A DNA stretch of 64,000 bases from Daphnia carinata (Eukaryota > Arthropoda > Branchiopoda > Diplostraca > Daphniidae): contig NC_081337.1 of the NCBI RefSeq assembly GCF_022539665.2, positions 7,540,679-7,604,678 of the forward strand, written 5' to 3'. This document shows, in pieces, positions 10,623-23,000 of this stretch (positions are counted from its first letter, which is position 1; every line of letters begins with the position of its first letter). Made by a program: the position numbers and the translations under genes. The notes beneath the pieces were generated by a model. The model saw nothing but the letters and a program-made list of their open reading frames with translations, ran no database searches and was not told the origin of the DNA.

Positions 10623-13600
10623 TTACATATAGTTGAGCCACGGCTCCAAACCCCCTGTAAAAATTCCGGCTGCAGTCGCTACACTAGGTTTGGTGGTAGA
10701 AGATGTTGGTGGTGAAGAAGGCAAGTACGAGTGTTGCTGATAAGCATCCACCACATTAGCTGGCACTGAATTCCCTGTTATAGAAGATGCGTGGCCGTAA
10801 AAATATTGAGCAGCATTGGCTTCGACGGATGAAGTCGTCGGACCTCTTGCAGGATTCGCACCAGGGTGTTCTAGCTGATGTTGAGGTGCATTCATAACTG
10901 CACCACCAGGTTGCAAACGCTTGACAGAAAATTTAAAGAAGCGTCAGTAAAAAAGAATAGATGTAAAAACAAACTAGGTTACATCATACCGATGAGTAAA
11001 GTTCCTGATAGCTTGACTGATGTTGAGCGTGTTGAGCAGCGGGGCTGTTACAGTTACTGTTACTACGACTGCTGCTGCAGCTGCTGTACGTAAAGTTCGT
11101 AGTTGCAGCAATCGCAGCTGCAATCGGCGAGGCGACTGGCGAATTCAATGACGTGCAACTTGGAGGAGAAGAGACGTAGGATTGGGCGGAATCACTCCTG
11201 TCTTCCGACGAGGTCGCTTGCTGCTGTTGCAAAGGCCCGTAACCGTTGCAGTTTCCGTAAGGGTAATTACGCTGAAGGAGGGCGCCTACGTTGTTGGACG
11301 TGTGAGACCATGGCAGGTAAATACCAACTCCTGCGCTCTGATGATCTAGATAGGCTTGCTGCTCGTACATGCAATTATTGGACGCAATAGTAACAGGAAT
11401 CGTGGAAGAATAGTTGGAATGGGAGTACGATGATGAGATGGGGTTATTGTTGAATGCCCCGATGTCACTTCCAGATGCTACACCTCCAATAGCGACGCTG
11501 TGCTGAAAGTAAGAGTTGTATTCTTCTTGATCGGCAGTGACCGAAGTTTCGTTGCACAAGATGTTTGTTGCATTTGTGCTTGAATAGCTTTTACAACCAA
11601 TATCTGAAAGAGAAGATTTCTAATGATATTTGAAGTTATGGAAATCAATGTGATTATCAAAGAGATGTCTGGGATTAATCAGACATCGATAGTAGGAAGT
11701 AGATGGGTACGGACCTGGAGCTTCCCCACCGCTGATTAGAGTGTGCGTAGACTCGACGAGGCCTTCAGATAATGGAATTCGGCGTTCTGGTGTTCCAGCT
11801 GATAATGGCTGCGAAGGAACGGAAGCGCTAAGATGGGCACCAGTTGCATTAACTTTATGGCTGTTTACTTCGCTTCCTAGGGCAAATCGATGGGACGGAA
11901 AAAATATTTATGAAGTAAATGCTCAATCAATATATTGATTGTTTGGATAACAACAAATTTTATTGGTATTGAGAATATTGCAATGTGAGAGGTGTCAACT
12001 TACCACCGGTACGGTCGAATGAGGAGGCCTGACCCGACGGCGATGTCGCTACTTTTATCGCTGAACGGGAATGATTACGTAATTTAGTGCCGATTGATTT
12101 GGTCCCGGTACGAGGTGAATCCCTTTCTTTTTGTATCCTTTAAATCATTCAATTAAAAACAATTACATCAACTAGGCCAATAATCCGTGCAAAAGGGCGT
12201 TAAATAAAAAGTGACGACGTAATGTCACTGTTGCTTAATATCAAATAACAACCCAGGCCTATTGAAAAAAAAGACTAAATGTGCAACCTTGTTGACGAAT
12301 GGTGATGATGCTTTAGACGCGTTTTGGCCACTGTGGAAGGAACCGAATTTGCGCTGCTCGACGACGGCATTTGCGATGATTTAGCGCCAGCAATCTTGCG
12401 CCGCCTTGGTTGATATTTGTAGTCGGGATGCTCTTGTTTGTGCAGCTCTCGTAGTCGTTCGGCCTGCTTCACAAATGGCCTCTTGTCGTCGTCGCTCAAT
12501 ACCCTAATATATTTCATTGATTAACTTTTTTTAATTGGTATTTTTTAACGTGCAGGGAAAAAGGAAAGGGTCTTTTATGACCGGAAAAATGATTCAATCT
12601 GCAAGGCAACTGCCTTGCCGCCGGGACGATATGAATCTGTACATACTTTTATTATGAGGGCCTAGTTTATTAGTCTACTTTCAAATTTTGTTTTCCGAAT
12701 GAGCCTATTCCCATTTTTATTTGTACCGAGAGTTAATGTTTGACAAAAAATGTCGATGTACACGTGTCACCTGGTAGGTACATATATTGCTCAACTTTAG
12801 AGGCAGCTGACAGTCTCTCAAGCCGTCACTGTATGATAAACCATAATAATCAGTTTACAACCTTCAATAAATGGAGTATGACCCGTTGCTGGATGAGGAC
12901 AGTCACGTAGGCCGTAGTCTATTATTAGCCTTCATTAGCCGACAAAAATGTGATGATGACCTATGTTATGGTGGCCGTTTGTGTGCCACACCCATGCAAT
13001 GACGCATTGCGTGATAAAAAAACAATTTTGCCTGATACAAATTGTTAAATGATTCGTCAATAGGTAATTTTCATTTTCTGCCGCTCAATTCCCGGCAACA
13101 GCAAATTCGAGTTTAAATTTAGCTTCTGATTCAAGTCTTTTTCTGAAAAATAATTATCCGATTTCCCGAAATACTTCGGTCAAAAGTGTCAGAATGCTGA
13201 ATATGTCAAGACGCACTTGTGGTCTTCGCGGAAAGGAATTGTTGGACAAACTCAAGAGGCCTGCACGAAATTAGACTGGACGCATCATCTAAGGCGTGCC
13301 ATTCCTTTTTCAGTTGTATTATATTATTTTGTTTGATTCAACGGATGCACTTTTCTTTTCCCTTCTGAAAATATTGTTACTCATACAAGTGGCTGAGCAA
13401 CAAGAAAGAGATCGTCTTGCTGCACCTTAATGTCACAAAGTGCTTGTGGGTCCCTGGATAAAAGACGGCACGAGGAGTGTGTTGAAGAGCTAAAACGCAG
13501 TGAAAAAGAATGTCAACTATGCTAGGCAAAAAATAAAAGGCGAAGTGACGTTAAAAAAATCAGCCATAGATCGATGATAAAGGGGCGTAATAAAGGACGA

Positions 13601-16600
13601 GCGAAACTATTGACAGAGCACTTGACAATCGTCCTAGCATCATCGGCCCCCTTCCTCTCAAATAATGATTTACAATAGCACGCCTATTGGAATGTTATTA
13701 CTTTTATTCGGTCCTTCATTTTTGTGCTACTCAGCTCGACTCTCCACGGATACTCTGTCAACAAATGGCCGTTCAGAATGCGAAGGCTTTCGAACTCCCG
13801 GAACATTCCCTCTTGTTATGACGTGGCTCCATATGGTTTTGTACATTGTTTTGGTACGGTCATGCCCTATTCCTCTTTTTCGTTGCTTCCATAGCTATAT
13901 GCGGTATTATGTTTAATTTTTGATGAACAAAAAGTTCAGAAGGGAAAGAAAAAAAATGACAAGGAGGGTAAACACGAAATATGAACGCGACAAGAATAGA
14001 GCATTTGAGGTCATCTTGCTGCGGGGATGTTTGGGACAAGATGTCACATCGGCTTATTGTAAACAGCACAATTTTCCACAAGCCTTGTGTATTGTTTATA
14101 TACACGAAAATTCATTGCGTTTGAGTTCTTGAATGTCGACAGTTTCGTGACGAGCAACACAGGGTTCGGTCAAACCGAAGGCCGTCGGTTTTCCTCATAT
14201 AACAGCTGAAAGAGAATTTTTAAAAAATCTTTTGATTCGATTTTTCGATTGAAATTATATCTTCTGATCGTCGAAGGTATAACATAATCGAACTCAGCGT
14301 TCAATTGTGGCTACGCCGCTTGGTTTTTATCGAATTCCAAGAGATGTCCATTTTGGCCGATTTTGACAAAAATGAGAAGGCTATAGCCTTCCCACTTTTT
14401 CATTTTTGGCCAAATTTCAAATTTGGCGTAAAATACATGAATTCGATGCAGAATTGAATGCTAATCACGAATATCTAGTTTATTCTTCAATCGGCCTTGT
14501 AGCTTTTGAATTAAACATAAAAAACAAAAAAGTCGGGCTTATTTCGTCGGGCTTAAAATTTCTATTGATTTTCCTATAATAAATAATATCATTAAATCTA
14601 GATAACTATACATGGGTAAGATTAAAAAGGAGCACGAAAATGACCTTTATTTTTACGTAGAGTTTATGGTTTTTGAGTAATTTAAAAAATATAAAAGTAC
14701 GTGAGATAGAAATGTTAAGCGCCGAGAAAAAAAAATAAGCCCGACTTTTCCTATTTAAATATTATATCATTAAATAGAGATAACCATATATGATTTGGAT
14801 TCTAAATTTAACAATGAACACGAAAATGAACTTTGTTTTTACGTTGAGTTTATGGTTTGGTAAAGAACTGCGATGTGTCATATTAACGCTGTAGCGTACT
14901 GGCGCGCTAGTAAGTTTTTTGATTCGGTGTTTTGCAACATGCCAAAACAGCACAATTTTTTAGTTTATTTTGAAAACGCGTGGCTTAACAAGAAAACCAC
15001 TAACATAATTGAACTCAGCGTCCATTTTGGCCGATTTTGACAAGAGTGAGAAGGCAAAGCAACTAGCGGACCAAATTTTATGGGCAGTCGTCCCAAAAAA
15101 ACAGTGTCAACTACAGTTTTACTGTATAGTACTACGAACAAAGGTCATGTGGGTTCAGCTGTGCATATTATCTGCTACGTGTTTTTCCCCAAAGTTTGAT
15201 AGAACTAACCGCGTCATAAAAAATCAAATTCTACGTGAAAACTTGTTGGCCAGTGCGTCTGATAACCTTCAAAAATTGGCATCACCATAACCATTTTTGT
15301 ACGAAAATGGAAATCGACTCGCAGTTCGATGTACTGTCCATTGCTCATAAATGACATACCCACTCTCGAGTGAGGTTTGCATATAATAGTTGGTTGAACG
15401 AGGAATCCTAAATGTTAACGGTACTGCCACGAATACCAATTTATCCGCGGAACCCCGTCTCCTCGTTCATTGTCCATCCCAACGCTATTATTTAACGACA
15501 GAATATAAAAAAAAGATCTTTGTTAACGCGTAACAAGAATGCTATGCTCATGAACCATCATTAACATTTACGTTTGTTGACTGTTTTCGACTAACCACCA
15601 ACACCCCCAGCGAAGATGGAAGTCCTTGTCAACGTCAAAAATCGATTAAAAACATTAGTGAAACACGTGCGCGTTAATAGACTATGACACAGCTAGACAT
15701 GTAAAGAGCCACAGGGATAGTGAAGTGATTATCGCCGACTGGACTTATCGCATTGCCACGTGCACTGTTTTCGAACAGAAGCACGCCAAGTAACGAAAAA
15801 AAAAGATGGCTAGGATATGTTCGACACTCCTTGTCGGTGTATCTACACTTGTTCAGTATGTTAGGCAAAAAAATAAAAAGGTGGTTATCAGCTAGAGCCT
15901 GTGTTGAAGATACCGAAGGAGAGGATGATGTACGTTATACCGATGCCTATCAGAGTCTATTGGCAAACTCAACGAGCTCAGACAAGGGGAAAGGGCAGTA
16001 CCAATTATCGGCTATTTTTCTGCAACCATTTTGTCCCAACTAAACGTGTTGTCCATTTTTTTTTTCACACAGCCAATGGATAGGAAACATGTGACACTGG
16101 CTCGTGACAGAAGCAACGGGTGACTGGTGGCTTTTCTTAGTTATGGCTCTACAACACGAAGGGTAGTTTTAAGAACTTGAGGAGGGTTGTAGCCTTCCTA
16201 GTCGATATAGAGGCCGTACGGGAAAAAAAAAGGCGGCGGCGGTGGCCGCTGAGGGGAAAGATTAGCCGACCTGAAAAGAAGCCGCTGACGGATGCACGTA
16301 CACACACATACACAGGGATTGGTAAACACGGAGCCAACACACAGATCGTAGTCCTCCGACATCACCAGACCTCCGCGACCCCTGTCTCTTTTTCTTTTTT
16401 TTTTCTTGTCAATATATTTATATATATAAACTGTAAGCTGCATCGATTTTAGCTGTCTATAAAGCCGCCTAAATATGCCCTAGAGCTCATGCTGTCTCTC
16501 TCTCTCTCTTTCTTTTCGTGTTTCCTTTGGCAGAGAGCAGGGGCAATTTTTTTTTATTCTTAAAAGTCGTTAAGCGCTTAAGGAAAAGACGCAACAGAGG

Positions 16601-19600
16601 ATCCGGCTACTGGAATTGAATTCAGAGTCTTTGGGAAACTCCAGTCCTCTGAAGGATGGGATTTTGGGTGTAGTGCACGAGACTGTTACAAATGATTGTT
16701 TCGATTTGAAAGCAAGATTGCAAGCAGATTTTGTTGTAGAAATTCGGGGAGCTATCATTTGGACGATGGAAATGCATCTCCTTTTTTATCTCGTTTTCTT
16801 TTTCTTTCTTTCCTCTGCTTCTTTTCTCTTTTTATTTCGAGTTTTATTTTTCTTCTTGTTGTTGTTTTGTTGGTTTTTATTCTTGTTCTCCCTCTCTCTC
16901 TCTCTCTCTCGACAGCAGCAGCTACATAATATTGCTTTAGAAGCCATCCATGGAAGTAACTACTTATTGTTGATGGATATCCCCTCAACCGCGGCGGTGG
17001 TCAGAGGATCTCACGTGTACGTGTCAAAGGCTTTTTTTTTTATTATTTATTATTTATTTCTTTTTATCGAGAGAACTACTTCTCCCGTCGAAGTCTTTCT
17101 CTCTCTTTTTTCATTCTTTCTTTTTTTTTCCCCTGTCCAGTTGGTATTTTATAGATGAGACACGTCAAAGTTTCAAAGCTCCGGATCTGTTGAGAAAGAG
17201 ACGAGAGAGACAGCATCTGAAAAAAAAAACATATGAGACGTCGGGAAGCGTGAAAGGATAGTAGCCAGCAAGATGACCTCTGCCAAATAATGCTTTTAAT
17301 GGAGGTCATCAGTAGCGCGATGATATGTCAGCTCACTGTTCGGGAGCACCCAAGAAAAAGAAATAAAAAGGGGGGAAACAAAAAAAGAAGAAGAAGAAGA
17401 AGAAGAAGAAAAAGAGCGACAGAAAGCATTCTCATCTGAAACTTGCCGCCGTCGCCATTGTGGCCGCCGCCCGGGACCGGCCGCACACGGACACATACCC
17501 AACGCCATGTTCGGCCTGACTGATACATGACCATCGATGGCCCTTTGGCATTTGACAATCAATCGAATGGACTGGATCCCTTTTGACCATCATCATTTAT
17601 CGGATAGCCTTGTTTTCTTGTCTCTCTACCTGCTGCTTCGACGTCGCTTCTGTATTATATTACACATCCGTGCTGCCGTTGCTTGCTGCCGTCTTTTTCT
17701 ACTATGTGGAGCCGTATGCATCTAGACAGTGATGCTGCGGTCGTATCGTGACGCAGTATCGGAATTCATTCCCATATGACAGTAGGCGAGTGATGGATTA
17801 TTATTCGGACCACATTAAGATTCGGTTGAGAAACGCAATCGGGTATAGGCGGGATACTGAAGAGAGAAGGGGAGAGACAGAGAGAGGTAGAATGAAGGCG
17901 GTCACTTAACATGCGGGCGTGCATGCATCCATACAAAGTGTGCGTTATTACAGGAATTGCTACGTTCACCCTTCTTTTCTTTCCGAGTTGCCATTCGTCC
18001 AAGACGTTTGTCGTGCATAACTATCCAAGGGGAAAATTCTTTCGGAAGGGCGAAATTAAATCGACGAGACGTTTACTTTCAAATGTGCGACTTAACTGAG
18101 ATAGTTTTAATAATAAATAAATTAATAATAATAATTAAATTTAATAATAATAACCCTCGATAACTCTCATGATTTTCTCAACTGGTAATCATAGCTAGCT
18201 ATAAAAATTCGAACATGTTTAATTTCACATCGTCTAGATACTCAGCTTTGATTTTCCTATGACTCGCCATGAACTCGTAAAGCTGCGTGAATGCCAGCTT
18301 TTCGAATAGCAGGAGCATTTCAAATACTTCGCATTATTGTTTCCAGAATGGCATGGCTTATCGTTCGATTATATAGCCAATACGGGACTAGAAGGATGGG
18401 GACACCCTATAGTTCTAATTCCCACTAAGCGTTTAAATAGTTCAGATGTGGTAACGCCGATACCACATTCAATTCGTACAAAGCTCACACGCACACAAAA
18501 AAAATGATTGCAACGACTGGCTGGTTGTTGTTGACATTCCATCGGCGCCAGTACACGGAGACACGGCCCGCCAAAGCCAGCAGTCAACCATAAGACTAAC
18601 AGGGCGGTTAATCAGCTAAACAGAACTGTTATCAAGTTCAAACAGCGCCGCCCATAGCCGATCAGCCTGATTGACTATTGTTATTACGAAAGCAGGCGGG
18701 CTCTGTCATCCAAAGGCATTAGTTTTTTTTTTTTTTGCCTACGTGATGTACCAATGTGAGCATCATACAGTTGGCCATAATTCAGAAAACAAAACAATGA
18801 TGTGGGGAAACTGCACATTGACCACGGCACCAAGCTGACTAGCTATAAGGTGAACGTTCTTACCTCCATAACCGGCCGAGTGTTTTGCTCAACTCGGCAT
18901 TGTGCAACTGCGGATATTGGTCGGCTAATTGCCGTCTGGCCTCTTGCGCCCATACCATGAAAGCGTTCATCGGCCGTTTGACGTGAGTGTCTCTCTTTTC
19001 TGGATTCGACCTGCTGCAGTTGGCCATTTGCATATTTGGAAAAAATAAAATAAATAAAGGAGTTCATCAATTGTTAGATCTAGGCCTTATTTTCTAATAA
19101 TGACGTAGCGAACAAACGATCTACAAAACTAATGTTCGTTATTCGGCTTCTCTCTGGCTCGATATGACATGATATAAATCAACGTACGTTCGCTTTATTT
19201 TTGCTACCGTCAGGGACAATGGTGCGTCATCACATTTTTGTTGAACGACCTTTTCTTTCCTACCCCAACAACGTAAACATAGTGTACGTGCCAGTGGCGT
19301 GTACATTTGCACGTAAGCCCTGATAATAACGTTTCACATATTTAAGGTACCCCACAAACAAGAAAACAATAAAATCTGATTGATCAAGCAGATGGACTAA
19401 AGTCCATCTTATATGCCCGGAATTGTATGGGACACGTCACAACCCAATGTTGTATTGCGTCAGTATCGATTGAATCAATCAATTGCTTTTGTTTTACATT
19501 TGATACATATTGGCCCGGGCAAGAAACGTGACCGGAAGTATAAGAAAACAAAAGCAGAGAAAATCATTGAACATATCAATTCGTAAGCAATTACATTGCG

Positions 19601-20003
19601 CCCTAATTCAATGATTTAATAATATCATTTTTTATTTGTTACCACCAATCGTGGTAGTTTAGCCATTAGCCTATCCTTCAGTGGCCTAAGGCTTATAGGC
19701 TACACATGGAATAATCGAACTTAATTAACGGCTAATAGATTTTTAAACGCTTTACCTGCTTGCCAATGGCACTAGGTTCCAATCGTAGCCTTGCAAAACC
19801 TTGGCAACGGCATTGCCGATATCCGACTTGGGTAGATGTTGCTGGGCCAATTGCATGATAGACGAGGCTCTGTTCGTACCATGAGGATGATGTAGGGACG
19901 AATTACCTGCCGATGACGATACCACCACCGGTAAACTCATTTTCATTTTGATGACCGATGCTAATTCAGCATCTGACGGATGTTGATATGAACACATTTC
20001 CAT
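10623..20003 (-). CDS. SoxE: SoxE-group HMG-box transcription factor (Sox8/9/10, Sox100B type)
   Basis: Nuclear DNA-binding factor. Seven coding exons, in transcript order: 20003-19756, 19010-18864, 12503-12288, 12137-12004, 11876-11715, 11603-10990, 10919-10623; 605 residues. Exon 1 carries the SoxE dimerisation motif ([19 protein letters not shown]). The HMG box starts [18 protein letters not shown] in exon 2 and is split after LGRLWR; exon 3 continues [17 protein letters not shown] and [12 protein letters not shown], the SoxE signature. The rest is Ser/Gln/Asn-rich, likely transactivating. The intron inside the box is about 6.4 kb, an obvious place for enhancers. The exon 2 acceptor is a CAGCAG tandem site, which would add or drop one residue. 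Confidence 0.93.
14265..15050. repeat. Dispersed repeat in the SoxE intron
   Basis: Shares long blocks with 42700-43030: ATGAATTCGATGCAGA..TTGAATGC and AAACAAAAAAGTCGGGCTTA. It also shares CTAGCGCGCCAGTACGCTAC, inverted, with about 48300-48340. Internally it has a degenerate tandem duplication (about 14600-14672 against 14778-14866) and GTCGGGCTTA/TAAGCCCGAC in opposite orientations. No ORF. Probably a non-autonomous transposon; class undetermined. Confidence 0.6.
16890..16910. repeat. (CT)n microsatellite
   Basis: Uninterrupted CT dinucleotides within a pyrimidine-rich stretch (about 16780-17150) of the long SoxE intron. Confidence 0.9.
17386..17413. repeat. (GAA)n microsatellite
   Basis: About nine AAG/GAA units in the long SoxE intron. 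Confidence 0.9.
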
Positions 20004-23000
20004 TCTCGTTGATCAAGCACTAGCTCGCACGATTCGAGCAAAGATGTTTATAGTAATAATCAATGACCAATGTTACCGCATTCGTTTGTCAATGATGTCG
20101 ATATAGGCCGTGCAAATTTACTGAGTAACGAAGACAAGTCTTTCAATCACCATGAAATAGTTTTAAAAAATCCTATCGTGATTTCTGAATACAAGGATCG
20201 ATCCTGTATAATAATCCACACTGTTGTTCTTCCACTTTTGGAAAACCAAATTTGATTTCTTTGTTTAAGGATTGGATTGGAAATGGCACCGATAGCTGTT
20301 GGGAACGGAAGGCACAAAGAAGAATATACACATGCGCAAAATGGACAGTCAATTTTGCGGCCGATGCATCCACTTGTTTCCTCGAACTCTCGTTTCTTTC
20401 GACTGTCCCCCCACTGCGTCTGTGCGGCTAAAGTTATAAGGCCAAAAAGTGCAGCGGCAGCGTGTGCGCGGTGTGCGTTTGTATCAACGGGAGGCGATCT
20501 CCGATTGGCTCTCGAATCGACCAATAGGTTTCATCGTGCACGCGGATACTTTTTTTTTACAGCCATCCTTATATCTCTCTATAATCATTTCGGCTATGCT
20601 TTAGTATCACTTTTGCTTTATTAATGGCGTCTTTTCAAATGGCGTGCAATCTGCAGGATGCAGCACACTGTATACAAAACTGATTGGCTTTTGAGTTTTA
20701 AAATTAAAATTGCTTTCTTTATTTCTAATAGTAGAAATATGAAAACAAGAGGCTTTTCATTTTCCGAACTTAAAACACAATTTGGTGCTGATTCATTTTT
20801 TTTATCGCGTTCAGTTGGTTCTAGTCTGTTCGTATTCTCCTAAATTTACCTTCCATTTTTTTTTGGCAGGCTTTGCGCAAATAAGAAGAACCAACAAACA
20901 TATATCTTGCAGAGAATACTAGCGTTTTACAAGCTAGGCCTAAGTTGAAATTTCGATCTGGAAAGGTTACATTCTGTACGGTACATCTTTTTGTCTTGCT
21001 TTAGCATTCGATTAAACTATGACTCAAGTTCTGCCACACCATTTTTTCATTTTACAAAGAACATGGACCTAACAGTGTATCTTAGCATGTAAAAATGAGG
21101 GGTAGTAACATAGGTATAGGTGTTTCAAGTCTTTCATTATCACAGTTGAAGCTGACTGGTATTAATAAAGGAATCATTCAGAGGTTATGGCTGGGCACAG
21201 GAAATCCGTTAAGAACCCGCTGCTTCAGTTTTTTTTGCGTTCTTTTGCTGTTCGTTGTGACAAATATGCGCAAATGAGGTCATCTTGTTTCACTGATATG
21301 CGCCAATTGAACTTCATTCGTGCAAACGCCAGGCCAAAGTACAAATTTATTGCGTCGCTCTATTTATACGACTAATCACACTTGCCGTATAACGACATTG
21401 AACTAAACACTTTGAATTTAGAAAAAGAAATGCCCACATCCGAATTTTGTTTTGCTACGATAGGGTTGTTGTAGATACTGGTCAAAATCAATGACAAGTA
21501 AATGTTTTATACAGCCGAATGTCCCCACGCAAACGTATATTCTCGTCTAAAAGCTGAAATGATTGACCCTTTTAAAAGATTTCCATTCATGTAACTCCAT
21601 GCACCAACTACATTTAATGATCTAAGGAATAGTACAGATGATTGAAAAGACTTTGTTGACTACAAACTTTGCAGTGTAATCCATTGTGTTGATTGTATCG
21701 TCTTCTAATTTGAACTCAACAGGCCTAGATGATATTGGATAGCTAGAAAACACCACAATGTCTAAGACGAAAGCCCAACAGTGTGCGTATAACCGTCCAA
21801 ACTGATTTTACGAGACACAATGAATAGCTTATAGCTGCTAGCCATCTATCAGATATCATGTGTGACACGCCATATAAAGGTTGACATTTCTAAGATTAAT
21901 TAGGCTTTGGTTATATTCCATTAGAATCTTATTCATCTTATCTCTTTGTTGTCTCGTGACATCAGACAAATATGAGTGCATTAGGTCCAAAAAATACCAC
22001 GTACTATTGAGAAATGGGCTTCTCAGAACGTTATGCAATACCCTGCGCTATATTTGACATCCATATTTTAAAGCACGATACAAGCATTGCTGCAACGAAT
22101 CTCTCGGCATTTGTTTACATTCCTATCACGCAGCCCGTAAAGAAAATACACCGCAAAACTCGTGGGGACAAAAAAGCTACTGGTTGACTCCTTCAAGTCA
22201 TCTCATCTTTCACGAGCAAAGCAGCAGAAACGACGCGAGGGAAAGGAGAACCATAACTCCACCCATTTGCCTTTGTCGTCCTTTCCGCTGCGCTGCTTAT
22301 TGGTATCGACATGTGTATCGATGGCTGTTGTTCACGTCGCCTCAACACATTCCGCCAAGTTCACCACTTCACCGTCTAATTAGCGAACGCCCTCGTCGGC
22401 TACACGACCGATCATCGGCAAGCGCGTCAAACAGACAAGCTGTGACAAATGCGAATGGGACAAAGACCGCCGTTAATTTCAAGCAGGGATTCAAAGCGAA
22501 ACAGGGATCGATCGAAAAGATTTGTGTTTTGTCCAGGGCATCGGGGAAATGATTATCCTGCTATTCCCGAAAAACGTTTGATCTGCTTGTGCGTGTTATC
22601 TGGCGCGGCCAAACCCCCATGCCGAGTCCCGTTAACTGATAGAATCGTTTCTCCCTTTCTCTGTTTCTCGCTGGCCTACTCATCACGATGTTCCGCCTCG
22701 CTGCGGGAAACCCTTCATCGGCCGGCGGTAACATCTATACAAGCGATGTACAAGAGCAGTTCCGAAGAGGAAAAAAGAGGAAATTCAATTTAAAACAAAA
22801 GCAAAACAAACAAACAAAAAGGAAAAACAACGAATGAAAATCAGATTCAGCGGAAAGCAAAATTTTAATCCGTGCACGCAGCTGCGTCACACAAGCACGC
22901 GGTGCATTTTTCATCGTCTGACCAATAAGCTTGGTTAGTGATTACGAATTGAAGATCAAAAAAAGATCAGTTGAAAATCGGCTGCAACGTCATGATTAAG

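Noticed and set aside
13665-13916. Plus-strand ORF with signal-peptide-like start ([19 protein letters not shown])
   Set aside because: Lies inside the SoxE intron with no splice chain, no family resemblance and a codon pattern like the surrounding A/T-rich sequence.
16616-17158. 180-codon plus-strand ORF
   Set aside because: Produced by pyrimidine-rich simple sequence (long runs of Phe, Leu, Ser); no homology and inside an intron.
22162-22793. Overlapping plus-strand ORFs upstream of SoxE
   Set aside because: Several frames open at once, which is a G+C/CpG composition effect; no recognisable protein.
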